Below are positions 8,891 to 18,521 of a stretch of 64,000 nt of DNA, piece by piece. The position numbers were made by a program, and so were the translations under genes. Below the pieces are notes generated by a model. It was not told where the DNA came from, ran no database searches, and saw only the letters and a program-made list of their open reading frames with translations. The first letter of the stretch is position 1, and each line of letters starts with the position of its first letter. Source of the stretch: Verrucomicrobiaceae bacterium (lineage in GTDB: Bacteria > Verrucomicrobiota > Verrucomicrobiia > Verrucomicrobiales > Akkermansiaceae); the NCBI GenBank assembly GCA_027486655.1, contig JAIXOR010000080.1:1-64000 (forward strand), given 5' to 3'.

Positions 8891-9799
8891 TCATGGCTTG
8901 ATGATTTCAACCTGATAGAACTTCATCGAAGGGGTGGCGTCTTGATCGGTGACCGTACGCTCGGGGTTGTTGTTGTCGTCCGCAAAATCGGTTAGATCCT
9001 CCCAAACTCCACCTTCGAGGGTCGTTTTGGATTTCACCGTGTAGGTGCGATCACCGAACACGGGGCTGAATCTCAGATTCCGGTGTGTGGGTTCACCCGG
9101 CACGGGCTCGATGCTCAGAAGAAACCGGGAGAGCGGATCAGTGGGAATGATGCCGGCGGTGTATTCGAACTGGTTGTTCTGACCATCGCCATCAGGGTCC
9201 AACCATGGCGCTGCCAGCGGGTTGTCCATACCGAAGTGGAGGAACTGCCACGAATCATCGAGTCCATCGCCGGCATAGGAGCCGAAGTTGTCGCTCAGGG
9301 AATCGAGCACATAGATCGTGAGGTCGAGCGGTGTGCCGAAGACCGTTCCACGCACCTGCGCCTCGCTGTCTCCGAACACCGCGCCGGTTGTTGCAAGGCC
9401 CGCGGCGTCGATGCCGGTCACCGGACCAGCGAGCACACTCCAGACGACCTTATCGGCAGGGATGGGGTCATTGGTGCCATCGTCGTTGGTATGCACCGCG
9501 AGCAGTTGGGTGGTGGCGGTCTCGGACGGATAGAAATCCGCCGCGAGCATTCCCAAGCCGAGCCTTTGATACAACTGGCCGATGTATCCGGAGCGGCAGA
9601 CCACCGGCAAGGGAGCGGAGCCTTCCGTCACCTCTCCGACCGCGGCGACGCTGCCGTGGATGGCATAGGTTTCACTTGTGACGGTCTTTCCGCCGTAGTC
9701 GAGCGTCTCCGCCACGATGGAGTAGTCCTGACTGCTTCGTCCGGCATGGGCGGCCAAAGTGAGCAGAGCAATGGCGGATATCGTGAGGCGGTGGTTCAT
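8891..9799 (-). CDS. Secreted protein with a calcium-binding TSP3-like segment
   Basis: 302 residues when started at the second in-frame Met, which gives a clean signal peptide (MNHRLTISAIALLTLAAHAG); the frame is open for 13 more codons upstream. The first third (SQDYSIVAETLDYGGKTVTS and following) resembles short exported proteins of this phylum. An Ig-like 'ADKVVWSVLAGPVTGIDAAG' region follows (about 115-135). Then come 'GDGLDDSWQFLHFG' and the Asp-rich DPDGDGQNNQFEYTAG loop (about 200-225), typical of thrombospondin type-3-like calcium sites. The C-terminal part is a beta domain of the 'TYTVKSKTTLEGGVWEDLT' kind seen at the ends of other long proteins here. It lies 67 bases after the kelch gene on the same strand and is probably the last gene of that unit. 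Its function is unknown. Confidence 0.85.
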   Translation of the reverse strand: MNHRLTISAIALLTLAAHAGRSSQDYSIVAETLDYGGKTVTSETYAIHGSVAAVGEVTEGSAPLPVVCRSGYIGQLYQRLGLGMLAADFYPSETATTQLLAVHTNDDGTNDPIPADKVVWSVLAGPVTGIDAAGLATTGAVFGDSEAQVRGTVFGTPLDLTIYVLDSLSDNFGSYAGDGLDDSWQFLHFGMDNPLAAPWLDPDGDGQNNQFEYTAGIIPTDPLSRFLLSIEPVPGEPTHRNLRFSPVFGDRTYTVKSKTTLEGGVWEDLTDFADDNNNPERTVTDQDATPSMKFYQVEIIKP

Positions 9800-9866
9800 C
9801 TTTGGAAAATGGGCAAACATTGAGCGTGCAGGGATCACGGACCTTGTTGGTTCGGCCGCGGAAATC

Positions 9867-12800
9867 TCATGGATTCAGTTTCACATAATAATGGACGGTG
9901 GATGGAGGCGAGTAACGGAAGCAGTCGATGGGATAACTGCCGCCAGCGCCGAGGCCCAGAAGAGTCATCATGCCACCATTGACCCAAAAGGCGCTGTGGC
10001 CTTGCCTTGCGGAAGGAGCACCGCTGGGTGTGATAGGTTGCCAGGAATTCTGCGCCACCGAAAACCTGCCGCCATCGGCAAGAGAAGCTCCGGCGACGCT
10101 CTGACTTCCTCCGTAAATGATCATCTCCGTCCCGCTCCACACCGCACTGTGGGCATGACGGGCTGAAGGTGCGTTGGAAAGCGGTAGGGCCGTCCACGAA
10201 TGGGTTGCGACCGAGTAGCGGGCTCCGGAGTTGAGCGCGACGAGGCTCGGTCCCTGACGTTCAAAGCCTCCCCAGACAATCATTTCCGTTCCCGTCCAGA
10301 CGGCGCTATGGAGGTATCGCGCCGCAGGAGCGCCGGCACCCGGCAATGCGGTCCAGACGCCGGTGGTCGGATTGTAGCGCGCGCCATCGGCAAGCAGGCC
10401 GGAACTTCCCGTGCCGCCCCATACGATCATCTCGGTGCCGGTCCAAATCGCCGTATGTCCGGACCTCGCCGAAGGAGGAGCACCGGTGTTTGAAATCGGA
10501 GCCCACGAATCATCGTCCGGGCGATAGGTTCCTCCCGAATCCAGCAAGTTTGTTCCACTTGCACCATCAGCGCCTCCCCACACGATCATCTCGCTGCCCG
10601 TCCACACGGCGGTGTGATCTTTTCTGGGTGAAGGGATGCCAATCCCGCTGATCGGCGACCAGGCATGGGTCGATGGACGGAAGCGGGCTCCGCTTGCCGG
10701 GTAGCTTCCTGTAACTTGGTGCCGCCCTCCCCATACGATCATTTCCGCGCCACTCCACACGGCAGTATGTCCGAGACGATCCGACGGCGAGCCAGATGGA
10801 GGGAGATGCTGATGGAGTTGAGTCGATGGATTGTAGCGTCCTCCTGTGCCGATCTGTCCGGCGGCGTTGACGCCTCCCCAGTAGATGAATTCGCTCCCGG
10901 TCCAGACGGATGCGGCGTCTTTGCGGGGATCCAGGCTGCCGGAGGGTATCGCGCTCCACAGGTTTCCTGCGGATGACCACACCGCGCCGTTGGAAAGCCA
11001 GCCTGCATCGTTGTTTCCACCGAAGATCATCAGACTGGAGCCTGTCCACGCGACAGCGGCATCGGCCCGCGCATCGGGTACCGCGGCGGAAGAAAGGGCG
11101 GTCCACTGGTTGGTTGTCCGGTTGTAAGTCGCTCCGGTGCTCACGGGATTGGTGGAATTCTCCAGCTGCACCGAGGGGCTCGCCGAGCTGGTATCACCTC
11201 CCCATACCACCATGCCGTTGCCGTTATCCGCGGTGGCCGGAGCATAACGTCCTTGCGGCTGCCCGATGGTGCTGATCGGCGTCCATGTATTGAGAAACCA
11301 GTTGTAACTCGCCCCGGCGGATGAAGAAGAACCTCCGAAAATGTGGATGTTCTGGCCGGACAATACCGCGCTGTGGGAAAACCTCGCGGCCGGCGCGCCA
11401 ATGACGCTCATATCCCTCCAGGTATCCGTTGCGGGATTGTAGGCGGCCCCGGTGTTTTTCGGGACATAGTTGAGGTTGGCGTCGAGTTCGCAACCACCCC
11501 AGACAAACATTTCGACTCCCGCCCAAGTCGCGCTGGCACCCACCCGCCCGACCGGGCCGCCGCTGAAATAGGACCAGGTGTCAGTAGTTGGATTGTAGAT
11601 GCCTCCGAATTCCGCCGGTTCCTTGAGAACCGTGCCTGGACCGAACGTACGCTCAATCCTGGTAATGCCTCCCCACACGATCACTCGACTGCCGGTCCAC
11701 ACCATGTTGAAGTCAACCCGCTCGCCCGGACCTGAACTTGACGAGATTTCACGCCACGTCCCTTGTGCGATGTGATAGGCGGCACCGTAACTCGCGCCCT
11801 TCCGGTAGTAACCTGCATTTCCGAAACCGATCGAACTTTCCCCAATCCCCCAGAAAATGACTTCGGTTCCTGTATGGACCATCCTGGCTTCTGATAGAGG
11901 ATTCGGCGCGAGGAAGGATTGTGCCTGGTAGGATGCAAGGCGGCTCCATGTTGCGGTGCCCGGGTCGTAGCGGAACGTGGAAATGGCACCATTCCCCTGA
12001 TCGCCGAAAACCAAAAGGGAGGATCCCGTCCAAACGGAAAACGGAAATCTCAAGCCGACAGGAGTTTCCGCGAACTGAAGCGGCTGTGGGACCCATGACT
12101 CGCTGGAAAACGACTGGCTTCCGATTTTCACATATCCCGCGGCCGTCAACGAACTGGATGCGGGATCCAGGGAAACCGCAACTCCGCTGTTCACTGCGGC
12201 GAGATTGGAACCGAGGGCGCTTTCAACGATGGCTTGCGAGGTCCCGCCGGTGATCTTGGAGAAATCCACCGAACCGCTTGCGAGTTGAGCCCCGCCCACG
12301 GCACCGTTGGCAAGTTGGGAGGAACCGACCGCGCCATCGGCCAGAGACAGCGACGTGATCGATCCATCCGGCACGGTTTCGGCGAGCTTGGCGCGCAACG
12401 AGATCGGAGCCGGGGCGATCTTCTGATCCGGCAGAAGCCGTTGAAAGCCATGCACGCCATCGCTGAACCAAACCCGAAGCGAGAGAGGTTGCCCGAAGAT
12501 GGGTTGATAGAACGGTTGCATGCCAAGACCTGTGTCACCCAATGAAGCGGAGAAGAGCCCGTTCTGCACCGGCAGCGGGATGGAAGCGGTCGGTTCCTCG
12601 CCGACATTGCTGCTTCCGTCGTTGCTCCACAGGGTGCTGTAAACGATCTCCTGTGGCGGTGGTGCGATGGTCACAGTGGGCGCGGTCGTGTAACCGGTGC
12701 CGCCGTTGGTCACGGTGATCGAGGAGACGATGCCGAGATCGAGCGTAGCGACCGCAGTGGCACCAGTGCCGGGACCGCTGAAAGTGATCTGAGGCGGACT

Positions 12801-13052
12801 GGTGTAGCCGGATCCAGGTCCGGTGATGCCCACGAAGGTCACGGCACCGCCATCGACATCCGCGTTGGCTGTGGCGGTAGCCCCGAACGAGGTTCCCCCG
12901 TCCACCAAGGCGAACTTGAAATTGCCGGTGCCGGTGAAGTTCACGCCGCCCACGGAAACGCGGCCCTGGTAGTTGAGGTGTTGGGGGATATCGGCCGAAG
13001 CCGACAAGGCGGACAGAAAGGATGCGGATGTGATGATGAGGAGGGATTTCAT
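9867..13052 (-). CDS. Secreted 14-repeat kelch protein with IPQHLN-type N-terminus
   Basis: 1061 residues from the Met that opens a signal peptide (MKSLLIITSASFLSALSASA). The order is: the IPQHLNYQGRVSVGGVNFTG domain shared with the S74 protein; two 'GSGYTSPPQITF'/'GTGYTTAPTVTI' modules; a 'LRVWFSDGVHGFQRLLPDQ' segment; a pentapeptide-like stretch of 'LADGAVGSSQLANGAV' type; then about 14 kelch units from about residue 340 to the end. Each unit has the core 'VWTGxEMIVWGG' and an 'RxxHTAVWTG' lead-in. These would form two beta-propellers. The start lies 19 bases after the stop of the S74 gene, so the two are probably one transcript. The role is likely surface binding; no catalytic residues could be assigned. 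A galactose-oxidase-like enzyme is less likely. Confidence 0.85.
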   Translation of the reverse strand: MKSLLIITSASFLSALSASADIPQHLNYQGRVSVGGVNFTGTGNFKFALVDGGTSFGATATANADVDGGAVTFVGITGPGSGYTSPPQITFSGPGTGATAVATLDLGIVSSITVTNGGTGYTTAPTVTIAPPPQEIVYSTLWSNDGSSNVGEEPTASIPLPVQNGLFSASLGDTGLGMQPFYQPIFGQPLSLRVWFSDGVHGFQRLLPDQKIAPAPISLRAKLAETVPDGSITSLSLADGAVGSSQLANGAVGGAQLASGSVDFSKITGGTSQAIVESALGSNLAAVNSGVAVSLDPASSSLTAAGYVKIGSQSFSSESWVPQPLQFAETPVGLRFPFSVWTGSSLLVFGDQGNGAISTFRYDPGTATWSRLASYQAQSFLAPNPLSEARMVHTGTEVIFWGIGESSIGFGNAGYYRKGASYGAAYHIAQGTWREISSSSGPGERVDFNMVWTGSRVIVWGGITRIERTFGPGTVLKEPAEFGGIYNPTTDTWSYFSGGPVGRVGASATWAGVEMFVWGGCELDANLNYVPKNTGAAYNPATDTWRDMSVIGAPAARFSHSAVLSGQNIHIFGGSSSSAGASYNWFLNTWTPISTIGQPQGRYAPATADNGNGMVVWGGDTSSASPSVQLENSTNPVSTGATYNRTTNQWTALSSAAVPDARADAAVAWTGSSLMIFGGNNDAGWLSNGAVWSSAGNLWSAIPSGSLDPRKDAASVWTGSEFIYWGGVNAAGQIGTGGRYNPSTQLHQHLPPSGSPSDRLGHTAVWSGAEMIVWGGRHQVTGSYPASGARFRPSTHAWSPISGIGIPSPRKDHTAVWTGSEMIVWGGADGASGTNLLDSGGTYRPDDDSWAPISNTGAPPSARSGHTAIWTGTEMIVWGGTGSSGLLADGARYNPTTGVWTALPGAGAPAARYLHSAVWTGTEMIVWGGFERQGPSLVALNSGARYSVATHSWTALPLSNAPSARHAHSAVWSGTEMIIYGGSQSVAGASLADGGRFSVAQNSWQPITPSGAPSARQGHSAFWVNGGMMTLLGLGAGGSYPIDCFRYSPPSTVHYYVKLNP

Positions 13053-13071
13053 GATTCGCTGGGGTTGGCTT

Positions 13072-15207
13072 CTATTTCCTTTCGAGCGCGTCAAGGCGGC
13101 GGCGGAGGGAGGCGTTGTCTTCACGCAATTGCCTTTTCAGGGCGTCATTCTCGGCTTTGAGTTCCTTGATCGAGTTGACCATGGCCCAGAAAACGGGGGT
13201 TGGGTTCACCGTGAGATAGCCTTTGTCGCTGGTGGAAACGGCTTCAGGGAATACCTTTTGGATTTCCTGTGCCACCACTCCGATTTGGTCCTCATCGTCA
13301 CGCATGTGGGCGGCATTGCCCTTTTTATACCGGTACTTCAGCGTCTTGATCCGAGTCACTTCGTCCAAGCCGCGAGAATAGTCGTCACCAGGGATCTTGA
13401 GCCTCTCGTCGGAGAATACCGACCAGAACGGCGAGTTCGCATAGGGAGTTGCGTATTCGCTGACCTCAATATCCTTGTTGAAAGTCACTTCCCTGGAAAA
13501 CTTGATGTTCCCCGCGCCGGAAGGAATCTCCATGGCAGTGACGGAGCTTGCGAACCAGTTGAAACCGCCGCTCCCAAAGACACCCTTGAGATTGGATGAC
13601 TGGGTGGCGCTAAGACGAGTCGCCGTCAAAACACCATCGACGTTCACATTGCCATCCAACTGCGCATCCCCATCGGCTTTGAGCGCACAGCCATCCGGGT
13701 GGCTATTGTAGAAGTAGCCGCCGAAGCCAAGCTCCTCATCACTCGAGCCGAAAACGCCGCTCTTGCCACTGCCGCCACTTGAGCCGACCACACCGTTCCC
13801 ATGGTTACTGAAGCCAAAAACACCGGCTTTCAGTCCGCCATCCGTGAAACCCACCACCCCGTCGCCGGAATTGCTATGCCCATGAATCGCCTCGGCTCCG
13901 CTTGGCGCATCAGCCCAGATGGCCGCGCGGTTGGAACTGCCGGTCCACGCGTATAGGCCATGGTGCAAGAGACTGCGCCCGTGGAGTCCTGAGGAATCCG
14001 CGCCTTCGGCGTAACCAAAGACGCCGGTTTTTCCTGTCCCGTTGGTGCGGCCGCTGACGCCATCGCCGCCATTGCTCACGCCAAGCACGCCGGTAGCATT
14101 GAAGAATCCGTAGCCGTAGATTCCCTGGCCACCACCGGTGAAGGTGTTGTTCTGGCCGTAGATCGCCGACCTGCCCGCTGCCTGCGTGTAACCGGCCACG
14201 CCATCGCCGCTTGTGCCATCTCCACGAATCGCCGGCCCATTGGAGTTGTTCTGGGCGGAAAACACGGCGTTTGACGTGGTTGCCGCACCGGCAAATGGCA
14301 GGGCGAGTCCGTCCGGTGCCCATGCGATCTGGGTGCCATCGAAACGCAGCATTTGTCCTGCGGCGGGGGCGGCCGGCGTGGCGAGCTTCGCCGCGGGTAT
14401 CGAGGCATCCGCAATCTTCGCGGGTGTCACCGATCCATCGGCCAGTTTCAACGAGGACACCGCGCCGTTAGCAAGTTGGAAGGCACCGATCGAGCCGGGC
14501 GGCACGGTTTCCGCGAGCCGGGAATGCAGGGCGGAGGGCGCGCTGCCAAGGGCTTGATCAGGCGTGAGTTGCTGGACACCATGGACGCCATCGTCGAACC
14601 ACACTCGGAGAAAGAGTTTGTGGTAAAAGATATCCGGATTGAAGGCAGCCATGTTCGGCAACGAGTTGTCGCCAAGGCGGACGGAGTAGAGGCCGTTGCT
14701 CACGGGCAACGAAATCGAAGTGGCGGGCACTTCGCCGGGCGGCAGATCGCCCGCGTTGCTCCAGTAAATCTGATGCTCGATGTTCTCCGGTGGTGGCGCG
14801 ATGGTGACCTGCACCGGATTGTTGAAGTAACCCGAACCAGGCTCTGTCAGCGTGATGTCTGTCACCACTCCACCGGAGATGACCGCCACGGCGGTTGCCT
14901 GAATACCCTCGGGATCATCGGGCGGGGCGATGGTCACAGCAGGCGGCGTGACATATCCCGAGCCACCCGAGTTCACCAGCAGCGAGGTGACACTAACCGT
15001 GGCGACGGCAGTGGCGGTCGCGGTTTGGTTGAGATTCGTCCCCCCGTCCACGAGGGCGAACTTGAAATGGCCGGTGCCGGTGAAATGAACGCCTTGAACG
15101 GAAACCCGTCCCTGATGATTGAGATGCTGGGGAATCTGTGCCGCACAGGGAAGAGCGGCGAGCAGAAGGACCATGGCAATGCCATGTCGGGACAGGGATC
15201 GTTTCAT
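13072..15207 (-). CDS. Surface fibre with C-terminal S74 self-processing chaperone domain
   Basis: 711 residues from the Met that opens a signal peptide (MKRSLSRHGIAMVLLLAALP); a Met six codons earlier is also possible. It shares the first 300 residues with the kelch protein: IPQHLNHQGRVSVQGVHFTG, two 'GSGY' modules, 'LRVWFDDGVHGVQQLTPDQ', 'NGAVSSLKLADGSV'. The middle (about 330-560) is a Gly/Asn-rich shaft with repeated 'GDGVxGxT/GVFGxS' units, as in trimeric fibres. The end is a peptidase S74 (intramolecular chaperone) domain with the SDERLK motif, 'IGVVAQEIQKVFPEAVS', and a final coiled coil. In phage tailspikes this domain helps trimer folding and cuts itself off at the serine of that motif. 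A phage origin of the C-terminus in a secreted host protein is likely. Confidence 0.88.
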   Translation of the reverse strand: MKRSLSRHGIAMVLLLAALPCAAQIPQHLNHQGRVSVQGVHFTGTGHFKFALVDGGTNLNQTATATAVATVSVTSLLVNSGGSGYVTPPAVTIAPPDDPEGIQATAVAVISGGVVTDITLTEPGSGYFNNPVQVTIAPPPENIEHQIYWSNAGDLPPGEVPATSISLPVSNGLYSVRLGDNSLPNMAAFNPDIFYHKLFLRVWFDDGVHGVQQLTPDQALGSAPSALHSRLAETVPPGSIGAFQLANGAVSSLKLADGSVTPAKIADASIPAAKLATPAAPAAGQMLRFDGTQIAWAPDGLALPFAGAATTSNAVFSAQNNSNGPAIRGDGTSGDGVAGYTQAAGRSAIYGQNNTFTGGGQGIYGYGFFNATGVLGVSNGGDGVSGRTNGTGKTGVFGYAEGADSSGLHGRSLLHHGLYAWTGSSNRAAIWADAPSGAEAIHGHSNSGDGVVGFTDGGLKAGVFGFSNHGNGVVGSSGGSGKSGVFGSSDEELGFGGYFYNSHPDGCALKADGDAQLDGNVNVDGVLTATRLSATQSSNLKGVFGSGGFNWFASSVTAMEIPSGAGNIKFSREVTFNKDIEVSEYATPYANSPFWSVFSDERLKIPGDDYSRGLDEVTRIKTLKYRYKKGNAAHMRDDEDQIGVVAQEIQKVFPEAVSTSDKGYLTVNPTPVFWAMVNSIKELKAENDALKRQLREDNASLRRRLDALERK

Positions 15208-15341
15208 GGGGTCGGGGAGGTTCATGGAAGCGATCCCGATCCGGTACGGACCAAAGCTTGCACCCGGCCGGAACCACCCCATTCCCCTACATAAGGATTT
15301 TCTCCGCCGGGGTGGCGCGGATGTGGAAAAAAACCTCCGCC

Positions 15342-18300
15342 TCAATCGCGAGGGCAGGGAATAATGAGCACTTGCCCGTCGGTGGGAGGCGAGGCGGGTG
15401 GGCAGGTGGTGACTGCGAGCTGTTGGCCATCGGGCGAAAAGACGAGGCTTTCAGCGACATCCGGGAGCGGCAGGCGCATGACTTCGCGCTTGGTATCGAG
15501 CCGCCAGAAGCGCAGCCCGCTGCCGATTTCCGAGGAGACAAGCGTCCGCCCATCCGGTGAGAACGCGAGACCGGACACTTCGGATCGATGCCCGCTGAGT
15601 TTCCAGATGACCTTGAAGTCCGAGGTTCTGCGCAGAAGGATGTGGCTGTCGTTTCCACCACTGGCCATGAGAGTGCCGTCTGGCGAAAAAACGAGGGTTT
15701 TCGCCCAATGCGGATCGTTCGATTGATGGGTGGTCTTGCCGGTGGTGAAATCGTGGATGATCAGTTCGTTCCAATTGGCGGCAACCAGGAAGCGCCCGCC
15801 CGGCGACAGGGTGGATGCAATCGGCGGCCCCTTGCAGAATGAATCAACAGCACGGACCTCGCGAGTTGCGAGATTCACGGTGGCGGCGTGGCCGGTTTCG
15901 GAAAACTGAAAGATATGTCTTAGGTCGGATGACGCTCCGTGATTCCGCATACTCGGCGTTGCCGGCCACGATTCTGCCGGAACCATGAGGGTTGCGGGTG
16001 GCGATCCATCCGCAATGTGGATAAGGCGGTTTGTCTCGGTATCTCGCCATGCGGAATTTCCCGATGGATCGATCGATTCCGGATAGAAAACGAAAGGACT
16101 GTCCTGTTTGGAAGCATCTGATGGATTCCATGAGAGAATCCTCCACTGCGGCGAGGTTTCACAAACCAACAACTCCGTACCATCACTAGAGAAGACCGGC
16201 CGTGCATAACGGAAATGGGGATTCCGGGGAAACGCCGACAGAGGTGGTTGTGGTAGCGGAAGTGGATGGATCTTGAGAAAGCCATCCTTGTCACCAGTGG
16301 CAATCTGACCACCGGAGGGATGGATGACGGCTGACCAGATCTCGTTGTCATGAGCGAGCGGCAGGATTCGCGGAGCCCCGCCATCCAGAGGGGAAACACC
16401 GAGGGCGCGATCCGAAGAGGTGGTGATGAGCCATTTCGAGTCACCGGAAAACAAAGCCGCCCAAATTCGGGCGCTGTGATTTCCCGAAATGGGGATCTCG
16501 CGACCGGATACCACGTCGAAAGCATGGAGGTGGTTCTTTGAGGTTTGGGTGGTGGCGACGAGCTGCTGCGAATCCGGGGAAAATCCCAACGCGAGAACCG
16601 CCCCGCTGGTTTCCAGATGGCGGGGCTTCGAACCGGGGGCGCGGAGATCGATCAGATCGAGACTCCGTTCCTCGTCATGGTGGCCATGCTTGGGAAGTCC
16701 GACTGCCAGCCAGCGGGCGTCCGGGGAAATGGCCACGGCTCTCGCGGCAAATGGGAATGACCCGAGAGTTTCCGGTTTCTGTGCGGAGTCGGCAGAGAGT
16801 TGCCAGAGGGAGATTTTCCCAACGGGCTCGAAAAAGAACATGCCGCCCGTGGTGACAGCCAAGGTCCTGCCATCGCCCGCCAGCGAGAACCTCACGCCGG
16901 GCAGCTCCCACAAGGGGTTCCCTTCCCCCGGCCTGCGGCAGCGGATTGTGCCGTCCTCGGCCGAGAGATAGGATTTCCCATCCGACAACCACTGGATTTG
17001 CAGGATCCGGGGATTCCCCGGTGGGAGGATTTCGCGGTCAAGAGACCAGTTCCGGCCATCGCATGTCTTCCATGATTTGAGGGAACCATCATGCGCACCG
17101 CTGAGCAGGATATCCCCACCCGGATGCCACGCGAGGGCGGTAAGAATGTGGTCGTGCGCTTTGAGGGATGTTTGCTCGTTGCTGCGAAGCAACTGATCGA
17201 GGATCGCCCACTCGCAGCCGCGGAGGTCCTGCTCGCCCGCCAAGGGCAGACAGCGCGCGAGCAGTTCCTTTGCCTGCTGGCGGTTGCCGGCTTCCATCGC
17301 GGCCGTCGCGGCAGAGAGATGGGCGGAGTAGAGGTCAACACGGCGTTTCTCCGCCACTTCACGGAAGTCCTCCGCATTCGAGGCGGCACGACTCCAGCCT
17401 AACAGAGAAACAAGTGTGCCAGCTCCAATGGTCAGCGCCAAAGCCCCCACCAGCGCCGAAGGGACGGGCCGCCTGCGAACGAGTTTGAGCAGGTGACCAA
17501 GAGCAGAAAGCGATCGAGCGTGGATGGGTTCGCCCCGAAGATAGAGGTCGAGTTCGTCTGCCACCTCACCAGCTCCCGCATATCGGGCTGCCGGGGATTT
17601 CTCCAAACACTTCATGCAAATGATCTCAAGCTCTGCCGGCACCGAGTGATTCAGTCTGCGCGGTGGCACGGCCTCGCCGGAGGCCACAGCGGCGAGCAGC
17701 GCAGGGAGGGAGTCTGCCACAAAAGGCGGTCGCCCTGTGAGGCAGTGATACAACACCGCGCCAAGACCATAGACATCTTCCAGGACCGGATCGTTGGTTT
17801 TGCCAGACTCCACCCTTTCCGGCGGCAGGTAGGGAGGCGAACCCATCACATCGAGAGTGAGGCCTCTGCGGGATTCCAGATCCAGAAAACAGGCGAGGCC
17901 GAAGTCCGTTAGAACCGGATGATTTCTGGAATCCAGAAGAATGTTCGAAGGCTTGAGGTCGCGATGGGCCACCCCCTGGCGATGGGCATAGGCCACCGCT
18001 TGCGCGACTTCGCGCAGGATCCGGGCGGCGAAGTCCGGCGTCATTTGGGACTCAGCCAGGCGCTTTGCAAGCGAGGGACCTTCGATGAAATCCATCGAAA
18101 GAAACGGCTGCCCCTGTGCCTCCCCTACCTCATGCACCGTCACGATGCCGGGATGATTCAAACGTGCCGCAGTTTCGGCCTCCCGTTGGAAACGCGCTCG
18201 GAAAGAGGCCGAGGCGAACGCCGCGCCCGGCAACACTTTGAGAGCCACGATGCGATTCAATCCACCCTGCCGCGCCCGATAGACCACGCCCATACCGCCG

Positions 18301-18476
18301 CGTGCGATCTCTTCCAGCAAGCCATAGCTCCCAACCCGGAGCCTGTCCGGTTCGTCATCATGTCCCCCTAACGGATCACCGGTCAGCACACAGACCGGAC
18401 ACAGGATCGACCCCATGCCGGATGGAACAATGCTGCCGCATTGTGGACAGAATAGCGACTGGGAGGCATCATGCAT
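15342..18476 (-). CDS. Membrane Ser/Thr protein kinase with Zn ribbon and WD40 domain
   Basis: 1044 residues. The N-terminus has a zinc ribbon with Cys10, Cys13, Cys26 and Cys29. A PknB-type kinase domain follows: glycine loop ARGGMGVVYRAR (58-69), Lys80, catalytic HRDLKPSN (171-178, Asp173) and DFG (191-193), all intact. A single membrane span lies at about 338-360. The region from about 430 to the end is WD40-like, with repeated 'FSPDGxxLAxGG' blades. The likely layout is kinase in the cytosol and propeller outside, binding a ligand or partner. The ECF sigma factor gene lies 45 bases upstream on the same strand, so kinase and sigma factor probably form one signalling pair. Targets are unknown; the adjacent surface genes are candidates by position only. 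Confidence 0.93.
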   Translation of the reverse strand: MHDASQSLFCPQCGSIVPSGMGSILCPVCVLTGDPLGGHDDEPDRLRVGSYGLLEEIARGGMGVVYRARQGGLNRIVALKVLPGAAFASASFRARFQREAETAARLNHPGIVTVHEVGEAQGQPFLSMDFIEGPSLAKRLAESQMTPDFAARILREVAQAVAYAHRQGVAHRDLKPSNILLDSRNHPVLTDFGLACFLDLESRRGLTLDVMGSPPYLPPERVESGKTNDPVLEDVYGLGAVLYHCLTGRPPFVADSLPALLAAVASGEAVPPRRLNHSVPAELEIICMKCLEKSPAARYAGAGEVADELDLYLRGEPIHARSLSALGHLLKLVRRRPVPSALVGALALTIGAGTLVSLLGWSRAASNAEDFREVAEKRRVDLYSAHLSAATAAMEAGNRQQAKELLARCLPLAGEQDLRGCEWAILDQLLRSNEQTSLKAHDHILTALAWHPGGDILLSGAHDGSLKSWKTCDGRNWSLDREILPPGNPRILQIQWLSDGKSYLSAEDGTIRCRRPGEGNPLWELPGVRFSLAGDGRTLAVTTGGMFFFEPVGKISLWQLSADSAQKPETLGSFPFAARAVAISPDARWLAVGLPKHGHHDEERSLDLIDLRAPGSKPRHLETSGAVLALGFSPDSQQLVATTQTSKNHLHAFDVVSGREIPISGNHSARIWAALFSGDSKWLITTSSDRALGVSPLDGGAPRILPLAHDNEIWSAVIHPSGGQIATGDKDGFLKIHPLPLPQPPLSAFPRNPHFRYARPVFSSDGTELLVCETSPQWRILSWNPSDASKQDSPFVFYPESIDPSGNSAWRDTETNRLIHIADGSPPATLMVPAESWPATPSMRNHGASSDLRHIFQFSETGHAATVNLATREVRAVDSFCKGPPIASTLSPGGRFLVAANWNELIIHDFTTGKTTHQSNDPHWAKTLVFSPDGTLMASGGNDSHILLRRTSDFKVIWKLSGHRSEVSGLAFSPDGRTLVSSEIGSGLRFWRLDTKREVMRLPLPDVAESLVFSPDGQQLAVTTCPPASPPTDGQVLIIPCPRD

Positions 18477-18521
18477 CTCTTCAGTGGATAAGGAATTTTC
18501 CGGAAGAGGTGGCGATTTTCC

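Noticed and set aside
9867..13052. CRISPR-like regular DNA repeats
   Set aside because: The periodic repeats are kelch codons in one reading frame, with no constant-length spacers.
14353..15294. 313-codon plus-strand frame across the S74 gene
   Set aside because: Antisense to the conserved IPQHLN domain; no family features.
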